Shown: piece by piece, positions 17,337 through 25,607 of the stretch
Position numbering within the stretch: position 1 is the first letter of the stretch
Layout of the letters: each line of letters opens with the position of its first letter
Assembly (NCBI GenBank): GCA_030530985.1
Contig: JAUMTX010000004.1
Span: 1-64,000, forward strand
Direction: 5' to 3'
Origin: Corynebacterium sp.
Lineage (GTDB): Bacteria > Actinomycetota > Actinomycetes > Mycobacteriales > Mycobacteriaceae
Length of the DNA stretch: 64,000 nt
Program-made: the position numbers and the translations under genes
Notes under the pieces: generated by a model
What the model saw: only the letters and a program-made list of their open reading frames with translations
Told to the model about the DNA's origin: nothing
Databases searched by the model: none

Positions 17337-18410
17337 CTATTGACGGGGTAGTTGTTCATTAATATAGCGCAATACAACTGCTACCGTTGCGGCGACTGGG
17401 ACAGCAAGGAAGGCGCCAATGATGCCCCACTGGGCGCCACCTGTTGTCACAACCACCAGAATAATCACTGGGTGCAGGGACATTGCGCGGGATTGGAGCA
17501 GTGGTGAAAGCACATTGCCCTCAATCTGCTGAACGATAAGTACCAAAATGAGTACACCAATCGCGTGGCCCACACCGTGGCTAATAAATGCGATCATGAC
17601 GGCCAAAGCACCAGCAACAAAGGCGCCAATCAGCGGGATGAATCCGGTGAAGAAAGTAATGAGCGCCAAAATAAAGGCCATGGGGATACCCATCAGTACC
17701 AGGCCTGTGCCAATAAATACGGCATCAACCAAGGAAACCACGGCCTGGGCGCGGATGAAACCCGAGAGAGTATTCCATGCACGCATAAGAACTTCATTGA
17801 GATGAGTTGATACGCGCTCACCTGTAATGCCGCGCAGCCATGGCAGGAACTTATGGCCATCTTTGAGGAAGAAGAAAGACAAAATGATGACCATGACCAC
17901 GTCAATAATCACATCGGAGGCAATGCTCAAACCGGTGACAACCTGGCCGGCGATAGTGGTGGACTGGTCCTGAATCCAGTTAATAACCTTGCTGAACCAC
18001 GCATTGACCTCATCGCCATCCGCGTAGAAAGGTGGACCTTGAACCCACAACTGAAGGCGCTGGATGGACTCAATGGCCTGAAGGTACAAGACCTGCCACT
18101 GGTGAATAATCACTGGGGACATGACGGCAATAAGCGCAGAAATAATGCCCAGTGTGCTCAGCACCGTAATAAGTGCAGCCAAAGCCCCGGGAACATTGGC
18201 CTTACGCAGCCACCCCATGGGGTAGCGGAGCACAGAGCACACAATGAGAGCCAGCAGAATTGGCAGAAGACCATTCCACACAAATCCCAAAATGCGCCAC
18301 AAGAGATACGCCGCGGCCGCAATGAGCAGCAGGCGCAAGGACCACTGAGAAATAGTGGTCAGACCGCGAGCAATAATTCGCGCGCGATCTTTAGGCATGT
18401 CCTTTTCCAC
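17337..18410 (-). CDS. AI-2E family (PerM-like) transporter
   Basis: The 357-residue integral membrane protein has about eight hydrophobic helices, with the family's late PLIGAFVAGALAVMIAFISH and QQIEGNVLSPLLQSRAMSLH blocks and a C-terminal GIIGAFLAVPVAATVAVVLR. The family is named after an E. coli protein proposed to export autoinducer-2, but most members are of unknown substrate and some move sodium or protons. The GTG at 18410 gives a few extra residues; an ATG four codons later is equally possible. It stands between DUF6542 and metS on the same strand. Confidence 0.85.
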   Translation of the reverse strand: MEKDMPKDRARIIARGLTTISQWSLRLLLIAAAAYLLWRILGFVWNGLLPILLALIVCSVLRYPMGWLRKANVPGALAALITVLSTLGIISALIAVMSPVIIHQWQVLYLQAIESIQRLQLWVQGPPFYADGDEVNAWFSKVINWIQDQSTTIAGQVVTGLSIASDVIIDVVMVIILSFFFLKDGHKFLPWLRGITGERVSTHLNEVLMRAWNTLSGFIRAQAVVSLVDAVFIGTGLVLMGIPMAFILALITFFTGFIPLIGAFVAGALAVMIAFISHGVGHAIGVLILVLIVQQIEGNVLSPLLQSRAMSLHPVIILVVVTTGGAQWGIIGAFLAVPVAATVAVVLRYINEQLPRQ

Positions 18411-18423
18411 TCAGTCATTGTAC

Positions 18424-18457
18424 AAAAAATGGGTGTGAACCAGAATGATTCACACCC
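18424..18457 (-). terminator. metP-metS terminator
   Basis: On the minus strand GGGTGTGAA and TTCACACCC form a perfect 9-base-pair stem, followed by ATTTTTTG. It lies 15 bases after the metS stop. Confidence 0.88.
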
Positions 18458-18471
18458 AAGCTGTAGTAAAA

Positions 18472-18636
18472 CTACTTTTCCTGTTCGATGAGGATATCGT
18501 CAGTAGCGAACTCAGATTCGCCGAAGATACCGGAGGACTCATCTGGGTTTCGCCGCAACGCAAAGCAGGAAGCTGCGAGGCCACCCCAAATGACGACCAT
18601 GAACAGAACCATCATCATAATTGCAGGACCGGTCAT
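18472..18636 (-). CDS. metS: Methionine/alanine importer small subunit (54 residues)
   Basis: The small protein begins MTGPAIMMMVLFMVVIWGG, a single membrane helix of about 20 residues, then ASCFALRRNPDESS and a short acidic tail ending ILIEQEK. This matches MetS, a small subunit described in Corynebacterium glutamicum as needed for MetP to import methionine and alanine. An AAGGTAG ribosome binding site precedes the ATG. It starts 14 bases after the metP stop on the same strand, confirming the operon. The gene is easily missed because of its size. Confidence 0.9.
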   Translation of the reverse strand: MTGPAIMMMVLFMVVIWGGLAASCFALRRNPDESSGIFGESEFATDDILIEQEK

Positions 18637-18650
18637 GATTATCTACCTTT

Positions 18651-20276
18651 CTAGTCTTTCTGCTCCGCCGCGAAACCAGCGTGGCGGGTGGATGGGACGT
18701 ACTTGCGAGGCTTCTTCACAGTGCGCTCGAAGTCAGGGTTAATACCGAAGTCGGAGCCCGGAGGGCCATCCAAGCTCAGCTCACCGCGCCAAGGCATGAT
18801 GGTGAGGATGAAGCTGCCAGCCAGGATGACGCCCAGAACGGTCCAACCGAAGATGGCAACCTGGGTGGTGGTGTAGCCACCGTAGGTTTCATTGATCAGG
18901 CTGGTGACTTCCTGGATGAGGATGAAGCCCAGAACAATGGTGGTGAAGTTAACTACGCAGATGCGCCAGATGGTGCCAACGCGGAAGGAAGAAATCACAT
19001 TGAGGTGCAGGGCGAATTCCTCGATACGACGAAGAACCCAATCCAGAACAACAATGGAGATAAGAGCAATGGCGACAATACCAATGTTATTGGTGAACTT
19101 GTCCATGATGTCCAGGGTGACCAGACCAGAGGTGGTGGAGAAGAGAGCCATGGAGATAAGACCCATGAGAACACCAACACCAATAGCGGTTGGCTTACGC
19201 TCGAGACCCAGCTTGTCCTTGATTGCGGAAACCACAACCTCGAAGAGGGAGAAGATGGAGGTAAAACCAGCGATGGTCAGGGAGCCGAAGAAAAGAACAC
19301 CGAAGATGGCGCCCAGAGGCATGTTGTTAATAATGGTTGGGAAGGCGATGAAGGCCAAACCAATACCGGAGGTAGCAACCTCATCCACAGCAACATTCTG
19401 CTGGTAGGCCATGTAGCCAAGAGCCGCAAAGACACCAATACCTGCAAGAACCTCGAAGGAGGAGTTAGCAAAACCAGTAACCAGGCCGGTGCCGGTCAGG
19501 TTAGTACGTGGCTTGAGGTAGGAGGAGTAGGTCAGCATAATACCGAAGCCCACAGAGAGGGAGAAGAAGATCTGACCATAAGCAGCCACCCAAACAGATG
19601 GGTTGGACAGTGCAGACCAGTTCGGGGTAAAGAATGCGTTCAGACCCTGAGCAGCGCCTGGCAGGAAGAGTGCCTGGATAACCACGATGAGGAACAGAAC
19701 GGTAAGAATAGGCATGAAGATCTTGGATGCCTTACCGATACCCTCATCAATACCCATAGCCAGAACCAGGATAGTAATAATCCACACAAGAGCCAGCGCG
19801 ATAGCAATCTGACCAACAATGTGGGTGGAGAAGGTATGGGATGTATCTGCCTTCAGGAAGTCAGTCATGAAGTAATCGGCTGGTGCATCGCCCCAGGCCT
19901 TGTTGAAAGACTTCACAGTGTAGAGGGCCGCCCACGCAATAATGACAGCGTAGTAAACGGTAATAAAGAAGCAGATGCCGACCTGGATCCAGCCAACTGG
20001 CTCAGCCCAGGAGCGGACACGACGGAATACGAGTGGGGCAGAGCCGCGGTAGCGGTGACCCAGCGCGTAATCCAAGAACAAGAGTGGGATACCAGCGGTC
20101 AGCAGGCCCACGAGATAAGGGATAAGGAAGGCGCCGCCGCCATTTTCATAGGCGACATATGGGAAACGCCAAATGTTACCCAAACCCACCGCGGAACCAA
20201 TTGCGGCGAGCAAAAAGGCCATACGGGAGGAAAAGACCTCACGTGTTTGACCTGTATCAGCTGCGTGATCTGACAT
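18651..20276 (-). CDS. metP: Sodium-dependent methionine/alanine symporter (NSS family)
   Basis: The 541-residue protein has about 12 helices of the neurotransmitter:sodium symporter (LeuT) fold. The first helix contains AAIGSAVGLGNIWRFPYVAYENGGGAFLIPY, of which GSAVGLGNIWRFPY is the sodium-binding signature; the sixth contains QIFFSLSVGFGIMLTYSSY. With MetS immediately downstream this is the methionine/alanine permease MetP. A hydrophilic C-terminal tail of about 60 residues is longer than in minimal bacterial NSS proteins, as in other corynebacterial MetP. Confidence 0.9.
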   Translation of the reverse strand: MSDHAADTGQTREVFSSRMAFLLAAIGSAVGLGNIWRFPYVAYENGGGAFLIPYLVGLLTAGIPLLFLDYALGHRYRGSAPLVFRRVRSWAEPVGWIQVGICFFITVYYAVIIAWAALYTVKSFNKAWGDAPADYFMTDFLKADTSHTFSTHIVGQIAIALALVWIITILVLAMGIDEGIGKASKIFMPILTVLFLIVVIQALFLPGAAQGLNAFFTPNWSALSNPSVWVAAYGQIFFSLSVGFGIMLTYSSYLKPRTNLTGTGLVTGFANSSFEVLAGIGVFAALGYMAYQQNVAVDEVATSGIGLAFIAFPTIINNMPLGAIFGVLFFGSLTIAGFTSIFSLFEVVVSAIKDKLGLERKPTAIGVGVLMGLISMALFSTTSGLVTLDIMDKFTNNIGIVAIALISIVVLDWVLRRIEEFALHLNVISSFRVGTIWRICVVNFTTIVLGFILIQEVTSLINETYGGYTTTQVAIFGWTVLGVILAGSFILTIMPWRGELSLDGPPGSDFGINPDFERTVKKPRKYVPSTRHAGFAAEQKD

Positions 20277-20487
20277 AGGTGTCCTTTCGTATTGCGAATT
20301 TTAAAAAGTGAATAGCGTGACTATATCACCAATTCTGCACAAAATAAATAGTTCTATAGAAAATTAAGCAGGTTTAGAAGGGCTGAATTACAGAAAACTT
20401 TGAAGAAAAATCGCTAGAATTGGCTGATTTTATTGCAACAAGTTCAATTACTGGGGCTCTATATTCTGATTCCAGGCTCTTATTCTG

Positions 20488-20493
20488 TAGAAT
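20488..20493 (+). promoter_or_regulatory. -10 box of the leaderless ychF transcript
   Basis: TAGAAT ends 7 bases before the GTG start codon of ychF, with no ribosome binding site in between. Confidence 0.55.
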
Positions 20494-20500
20494 CAAATCC

Positions 20501-21574
20501 GTGAGTCTTACACTAGGTATTGTCGGTTTGCCCAATGTTGGCAAGTCCACGCTGTTTAACGCCCTTACGCGCAATGACGTGCTTGCTGCCAACTATCCAT
20601 TCGCAACCATCGAACCCAATGTTGGTTTGGTGGAATTGCCAGATGAGCGTCTGAACAAGCTCGCCGAAATCTTCGGCTCTGAGCGCATTCTCCCAGCTAC
20701 TGTTTCCTTCGTTGATATTGCAGGTATCGTCAAGGGTGCCTCCGAAGGTGAAGGCCTGGGTAATAAGTTCTTGGCTAATATTCGTGAAGCCGATGCCATC
20801 TGCCAGGTAGTTCGTGCCTTTGATGACGATGATGTTATCCACGTTGATGGTCGTGTTGACCCACGTAGCGATATTTCCGTCATTGAGACCGAGCTTATCC
20901 TCGCTGACCTTCAGACCATTGAGAAGGCCCTTCCTCGTTTGGAGAAGGAAGCCCGTAAGGATAAGGAAAAGGCTGCTGTTGTTGAGGCTGTTAAGCAGGC
21001 TCAGGCTGTTCTCGAGGATGACAAGACCATCTTCAGCGCTGGTTTGGACACCACTCACCTGCGTGAATTGCACCTTCTTACCGCTAAGCCATTCCTCTAC
21101 GTATTCAACTCCGATGAGGGCGTGCTTACCGACGAATCCAAGAAGCAGCAGCTCCGTGACCTGGTAGCTCCTGCTGAATGTGTTTTCTTGGATGCTAAGA
21201 CTGAATCTGAGCTCCTTGAACTGGATGAGGAAGAAGCAGCTGAGCTTCTGGCCTCTGTTGGTCAGGAAGAGCCAGGCCTGCATTCTTTGGCTAAGGCTGG
21301 TTTCGAGACCCTCGGTCTGCAGACCTACCTGACTGCTGGCCCAAAGGAAGCCCGTGCGTGGACCATCCACAAGGGTGATACCGCACCTCAGGCTGCTGGT
21401 GTTATTCACACTGACTTTGAGCGTGGCTTCATTAAGGCCGAAATTGTCTCCTTCAATGACCTGGTTGCTGCTGGTTCCATGGCTGAGGCCAAGGCCCAGG
21501 GCAAGGTACGCCAGGAAGGCAAGGAATATGTCATGGAAGATGGCGACGTCGTCGAATTCAAGTTCAACGTCTAG
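20501..21574 (+). CDS. ychF: Redox-regulated ATPase YchF (Obg-like)
   Basis: The product has the G1 motif [14 protein letters not shown] (from residue 9), G3-like [18 protein letters not shown], a coiled-coil insertion around residues 135-165, and a C-terminal TGS domain ending [14 protein letters not shown]. YchF is a universally conserved P-loop NTPase that prefers ATP and associates with ribosomes and stress responses. I chose the GTG that gives [11 protein letters not shown] (357 residues, close to the usual 360); the longer open frame starts upstream of the predicted transcription start. Confidence 0.95.
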   Translation: MSLTLGIVGLPNVGKSTLFNALTRNDVLAANYPFATIEPNVGLVELPDERLNKLAEIFGSERILPATVSFVDIAGIVKGASEGEGLGNKFLANIREADAICQVVRAFDDDDVIHVDGRVDPRSDISVIETELILADLQTIEKALPRLEKEARKDKEKAAVVEAVKQAQAVLEDDKTIFSAGLDTTHLRELHLLTAKPFLYVFNSDEGVLTDESKKQQLRDLVAPAECVFLDAKTESELLELDEEEAAELLASVGQEEPGLHSLAKAGFETLGLQTYLTAGPKEARAWTIHKGDTAPQAAGVIHTDFERGFIKAEIVSFNDLVAAGSMAEAKAQGKVRQEGKEYVMEDGDVVEFKFNV

Positions 21575-21616
21575 TTGCATCTGCTTGGCTAAACCGCTTC
21601 AGGCATAGTTTTAAAG

Positions 21617-21655
21617 CCTGGTTCCGATGAATTTTTCGGAGCCAGGTTTTTCTTT
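21617..21655 (+). terminator. ychF terminator
   Basis: CCTGGtTCCGA pairs with TCGGAgCCAGG (one T-G wobble) and is followed by TTTTTCTTTTT. Confidence 0.88.
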
Positions 21656-21730
21656 TTGCGCAGGTTATGTGGTGTGTTACCAATTTTTGGGCCTTAACAT
21701 GCCAAAAACGTGTTCAATCACTAGTGCGAA

Positions 21731-21756
21731 TGGTGAAAAAATTATTTTTATCACCA
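21731..21756. repeat. AT-rich inverted repeat upstream of the DUF222 gene
   Basis: TGGTGA and TCACCA enclose a second pairing of AAAAA with TTTTT. It lies 27 bases before the ATG and could be an operator or a 5' leader hairpin. Confidence 0.4.
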
Positions 21757-21782
21757 TATCCCAACTAGAAAAAAGGAGGACT

Positions 21783-23207
21783 ATGAACCTCGAAAAAGTG
21801 CTGCCACGTGCAGTAATGGACTGGATGGCAAAGGCCACTCCAGAAGAACGACGCATCGCAGCCTGCGCCTTGGAACAGCGCAATGCAAGCTACATTCGTG
21901 ACACCTATGGGCAGATGAGCCCCAAAGAGCGTACCGCTGCCTGTGCTGAAAACCCGCTCTTCAGCAAGACCTATGTGACCGGCAGCCTTCTCCTTGGCAA
22001 TGCACTAAATAACCAGGAGCTTGCTGATTGCTTCTTGGAACTGGGGCTCAACCACAGCCAAAGCCTGAGCTTCTTGAGGGTCGTCAAAAGGCTGCCAATT
22101 GATGGTGAAGTACACCGTGGCCCAGGCCTGACGGAAGAACACATCAACTTCCTGGTGGAATTCCTCAAGAAGTCTGAGGACAATAATGCAGATAGTGTGC
22201 TGCGTGCCTTGCGTCTTGCAGTGAAGCAAGAGCTGGAGCCTCTTTGCCCACCGAAGGCGAAGCCACAAGCAAAGAGCACAGATGAAATCACGCTCACCAG
22301 TGGTTCGCTGAAGCATGAGCCACTGTCCCCAGAGCATCCAACCACACCTGAGCTGCACGTCATCCAGCGCGGTGGCGATGCGAACTCTTTGACCATTCAC
22401 GGTGTCAGCGACATGGATCTGCACCTCATTTACCACGCCGCAACAGCAGAAGAAAGCGTGGAGATGGATGACACCGGTGAAGCCCCACGAGGCCTTGGGG
22501 AAGCAGCCTTGGGGCTCATGCGCAGGGGCATTCTGGGAGAAGGGCCAGCAAGCCCAATTAGCATCAATATTGTTGCTAATCTGCAGAATCTCCAAAAGCG
22601 ACGTCATAGCGCTATTCACCTCAACGGTCGACCATATCGTGGGGACCAGCTGGCTCGATTCATTAAGAAGTGGCGCTGTGAAGAACGCCTGGTTGTACCA
22701 GGCGAGAAGGGCGAGCTTGCTGCTGTGTTGAAGGGAGAGCTTAGCCAGGAGTACAAGGACATTCTCGACAATCTTGGCCTGGATACCTGCATGATGCCGG
22801 GATGCGACAAGACCGAAGACCTAATGGCCATTGAAAGCAATATTGAGATTGTCAGTGGTCATGCAGCCCGTCTATGCCCGACGCATTTCCGGAAGGTTGG
22901 GGATAACCCGGATTGTTTCCGGACCAATGAGCTCTTTGGTTTCTCCATGTGGATTGACCCATTTACAGGAAAGTCGCGCCACAAGGTCTATCCACATCCA
23001 AGTCCGGCACAGCTAGTATTCCTCCAAAGCATTACAGGTGTGGACATGAATAATGCCGACGCCTGGGAGTCCTACTGCAACCAAGCTCCGATGTTTGCTG
23101 AAATTGTGGGCAGGTTCTTCGAGGATGGCGTTGATTTGGGAGAGCTCATGGCCAATGAAGAATTCCGAGCCATTTTGGATGAAGTAGCCGACAAGAAGGA
23201 GAAATAG
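21783..23207 (+). CDS. DUF222/HNH-type protein with a degenerate HNH motif
   Basis: The 474-residue protein is built like the actinobacterial DUF222-HNH endonuclease-like proteins: a helical N-terminal half, then a conserved IVANLQNLQKRRHSAIHLNG segment, a region near ERLVVPGEKG, and a C-terminal CMMPGCDKTEDL. The CxxPGC pair and a late RLCPTHFRKV are kept, but the central His-His (usually within an AHHI or DHI block) is replaced by LMAIESNIEI. The general-base histidine of HNH nucleases is therefore missing. A strong AAGGAGGA ribosome binding site sets the start. DUF222 genes are multicopy and of unknown role, often linked to mobile DNA. Confidence 0.72.
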   Translation: MNLEKVLPRAVMDWMAKATPEERRIAACALEQRNASYIRDTYGQMSPKERTAACAENPLFSKTYVTGSLLLGNALNNQELADCFLELGLNHSQSLSFLRVVKRLPIDGEVHRGPGLTEEHINFLVEFLKKSEDNNADSVLRALRLAVKQELEPLCPPKAKPQAKSTDEITLTSGSLKHEPLSPEHPTTPELHVIQRGGDANSLTIHGVSDMDLHLIYHAATAEESVEMDDTGEAPRGLGEAALGLMRRGILGEGPASPISINIVANLQNLQKRRHSAIHLNGRPYRGDQLARFIKKWRCEERLVVPGEKGELAAVLKGELSQEYKDILDNLGLDTCMMPGCDKTEDLMAIESNIEIVSGHAARLCPTHFRKVGDNPDCFRTNELFGFSMWIDPFTGKSRHKVYPHPSPAQLVFLQSITGVDMNNADAWESYCNQAPMFAEIVGRFFEDGVDLGELMANEEFRAILDEVADKKEK

Positions 23208-23241
23208 GTCGTTCCGTGTAGACGAATCATTCCAAGGCGTG

Positions 23242-23267
23242 TATTGTTCATTGAGTGATGAACAATA
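23242..23267. promoter_or_regulatory. ArsR-type operator overlapping promoter and start codon
   Basis: TATTGTTCAT, six bases, then ATGAACAATA form a perfect 10-6-10 palindrome. The first TATTGT is also a -10 hexamer placed 7 bases before a GTG start, so a bound repressor would cover both the -10 box and the start codon. Confidence 0.75.
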
Positions 23268-23593
23268 GTGAGCATGCAATTGCGCGAGTCGTGCGGGTGC
23301 TATCGGATCCTAACCGAGCCAAAATTCTGCTCCACATAGCCCAAGGTGCCGCCTACCCAGCTCAGTTGGCTGAGCACCTTGGCATTTCTAAATCGAATCT
23401 TTCCAATCACCTGTCCTGCCTAGTTGACTGCGGTTTTATTCGTGGCGAACAAGAAGGTAGGAGAATTTGCTATGCATTAGTCAGTGAGGAATGGGGCGTG
23501 GCCCTCAACAGCCTACTGGCGTGCACGGCGAATATCCCTGAGTCTGATGGGTGCTGCTGTAGCTGCTGCAGCGGGGAAGAAGTGAAGAAATAG
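23255..23593 (+). CDS. ArsR/SmtB-family metal-responsive repressor with Cys-rich tail
   Basis: The 112-residue winged-helix protein has the ArsR core VLSDPNRAKILLHIAQG and the recognition helix LAEHLGISKSNLSNHLSCL. Cysteines at LSCLVDCG in and after the recognition helix, and the C-terminal DGCCCSCCSGEE, resemble the CmtR/CadC type of cadmium or lead sensors, whose ligands come from these regions. The GTG start overlaps a perfect palindrome; an ATG follows as the next codon. The partner cation transporter lies 16 bases downstream. Which metal is sensed cannot be read directly; cadmium, lead or zinc are most likely. Confidence 0.9.
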   Translation: MMNNSEHAIARVVRVLSDPNRAKILLHIAQGAAYPAQLAEHLGISKSNLSNHLSCLVDCGFIRGEQEGRRICYALVSEEWGVALNSLLACTANIPESDGCCCSCCSGEEVKK

Positions 23594-23609
23594 AAGCGGA
23601 GAATAGAAA

Positions 23610-24233
23610 ATGGCTAACCTAATTGACAAGAATCAAGCGACTAAAACCATTCGTTTCATTGTGGTTTTTACAATCACGTGGAATGTGCTTGAGGCAGTCA
23701 TATCCATCTGGGCAGGAAGGAATGCCTCCTCGGCTGCTTTGATTGGCTTTGGTCTGGACTCCGTCATTGAGGTGATCTCGGCCGCAGCGGTAGCTTGGCA
23801 GTTTAGTGCCAAGGACCCTGAGGTGGTTGAGGCCCGCGAGCACCGTGCGCTGCGCATTATTGCCTGGTCATTCTTCGCCCTGGCAGCGTACATTACTGTC
23901 GAATCCATATCGGCACTGTTGGGCTATCGTGAACCAGAACATTCCACAGTTGGTCTTGTTATTACTGCGTTGAGTTTGGTTGTCATGCCCATTGTGAGCT
24001 GGATTGAACGACATAATGCACGTGCTATGGGGTCGCGATCAGCGGAAGCTGATTCCAAGCAAACCCTTATCTGCACGTATCTGTCGGCGGCGGTCTTTAT
24101 CGGCTTGGCATGTAATAGCCTATTTGGCTGGGGTTGGGCCGACTCTGTGGCTGGCCTGATCATTGCAGCCGTTGCAGTATATGAAGGTCGAAATGCCCTT
24201 AAGGGCAAGACCTGCTGCTGCAACGGCTGCTAG
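23610..24233 (+). CDS. Cation transporter (CDF-like), probably heavy-metal efflux
   Basis: The 207-residue protein has five or six membrane helices and lacks the C-terminal cytoplasmic domain of full-length CDF proteins. Metal-site-like motifs are ALIGFGLDSVIEVISA in helix 2 and GWADSVAGLIIAA in the penultimate helix, which in CDF exporters supply the Asp ligands. The protein ends KGKTCCCNGC, a cysteine cluster mirroring the tail of the upstream ArsR regulator. It would export the metal that the repressor senses. The two genes form a 2-gene operon. Confidence 0.85.
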   Translation: MANLIDKNQATKTIRFIVVFTITWNVLEAVISIWAGRNASSAALIGFGLDSVIEVISAAAVAWQFSAKDPEVVEAREHRALRIIAWSFFALAAYITVESISALLGYREPEHSTVGLVITALSLVVMPIVSWIERHNARAMGSRSAEADSKQTLICTYLSAAVFIGLACNSLFGWGWADSVAGLIIAAVAVYEGRNALKGKTCCCNGC

Positions 24234-24248
24234 GAAATAACAAAAAAT

Positions 24249-25109
24249 TTAGTGGGCCTTGGCGCCACGGAGCTTGCCAATACCGGAGACAATCAGCATG
24301 ACAATGCTGCCGATAATAAGGCCAAAAATCATGCTGACCAAGGTCTCGCCAGACCACTGGAGAACACCATTGTGGGTGAACTCTGGCAGGTGGAAGAAAT
24401 CACTGGTAACCAAGTGGCCGCCTACCCACAGCATTGCGGCAGTACCAACAACGCTCAGTACAGTGAGTACCTTTGGCATGCCCGAAACCAAAAGCTGGCC
24501 GGACTTATGGCCCTTGGAAAGCATCTTTAGGCCAATATCATCAAGCTTAATAATGAGGGCCACGGCACCATAGACCACAACGGTAATGAGCAGACCCACC
24601 ACAATGAGGGTGGCAATCGCGATAGGAAGTGGCTGGTTTGCGACCTCATTCAAAGAGATAACCATAATCTCGGCACTAAGAATTAGGTCGGTGCGAATTG
24701 CGCCGCTGACCATTTTCTTTTCTGCTTCAGGGCCCGCCTCAATAATGGCTTCTTCATGTCCATGGCCAAAGATCTTTTCCGCGCCCTCGAAGCACAAGTA
24801 TGCGCCACCGATCATCAAAATGGGGTGGAGGATTTGGGGGAGTAGTGCATTGAGAATGACAATAATTGGCAGAATAATGACGAGCTTGTTAAAAATAGAG
24901 CCCTTGGCAATACGCCAAATTATTGGGAGCTCACGCTCTGGGCTAACGCCATTGACCATCTGCGGGGTCACAGCTGCGTCATCAATAACTACACCTGCAG
25001 CTTTGGAAGCTGTGCGGGCACTAGCCGCAGCAACATCGTCGACGCTAGCAGCAGCGCTGCGTGCAATTAGGGCGACGTCGTCAAGCAGGGCTGCGAGGCC
25101 AATAGCCAT
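24249..25109 (-). CDS. DUF808 (YedI-like) family membrane protein
   Basis: The protein starts MAIGLAALLDDVALIARSAA and continues with VDDVAAASARTASKAAGVVIDDAAVTP, the typical DUF808 N-terminus. Several hydrophobic helices follow, with GGAYLCFEGAEKIFGHG and RTDLILSAEIMVISLNEV conserved blocks. Length (286 residues) is close to the usual 290-330. An AAGGAG ribosome binding site precedes the chosen ATG, 16 codons inside the longest frame. Function is unknown. It converges on the cation transporter with 15 bases between them and no terminator seen. Confidence 0.88.
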   Translation of the reverse strand: MAIGLAALLDDVALIARSAAASVDDVAAASARTASKAAGVVIDDAAVTPQMVNGVSPERELPIIWRIAKGSIFNKLVIILPIIVILNALLPQILHPILMIGGAYLCFEGAEKIFGHGHEEAIIEAGPEAEKKMVSGAIRTDLILSAEIMVISLNEVANQPLPIAIATLIVVGLLITVVVYGAVALIIKLDDIGLKMLSKGHKSGQLLVSGMPKVLTVLSVVGTAAMLWVGGHLVTSDFFHLPEFTHNGVLQWSGETLVSMIFGLIIGSIVMLIVSGIGKLRGAKAH

Positions 25110-25186
25110 AGGGAACTCCTTCAAAAAGAGGGTTAATTTTAAGTTTAGGTTAGGCAATGCATGCTAAATAAGCGTAAACTAGCAGC

Positions 25187-25534
25187 ATGAGCATTATCAG
25201 TGAAGCTATTGTAGCAACCGACCGCCCTGCCCGCTATGGTAAGCAGCTGGCAAGCCACTTCTCCGCCAAGGTCGAAACCGGCTGGGATGGCGTCCGCGGT
25301 TATATTGAATTCGTCGGTGCAGGTAAAGACAGCGAAGACCCTCGTCGCGCCTTTGATGGCAAGGGGCTGGTCAAGCTTGAGGCACTGGAAGATGCACTGC
25401 GAATTCGCATCTACTCCCCAAAAGAACTGCTTGGGCGCTTTGAAGGCGTCATTGCCCGCCACCTTGTGCGATTCGGCTCCAAGGAAGAGTTGGTGTGCGA
25501 ATGGCACCGTATTGAAGATCCTGACAATTCTTAA
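25187..25534 (+). CDS. DUF2218 domain protein
   Basis: The 115-residue soluble protein begins MSIISEAIVATDRPARYGKQ and has the LASHFSAKVETGW and HLVRFGSKEELVCEW blocks of DUF2218. Family members often accompany siderophore or ferric-uptake genes and in some organisms are fused or adjacent to iron-utilisation proteins, but no such neighbours are present here. Function is therefore open. It is followed by the tannase-like gene after 73 bases. Confidence 0.85.
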   Translation: MSIISEAIVATDRPARYGKQLASHFSAKVETGWDGVRGYIEFVGAGKDSEDPRRAFDGKGLVKLEALEDALRIRIYSPKELLGRFEGVIARHLVRFGSKEELVCEWHRIEDPDNS

Positions 25535-25607
25535 TCCTAGAATGCAACGCATCCTTTCACAGATTCCGTACAGTTAGTCTGCAGAATTGTGTGGTTGGAT
25601 AGCTATC

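Noticed and set aside
24234..24248. Terminator between the cation transporter and DUF808
   Set aside because: Only 15 bases with no stem; none could be supported.
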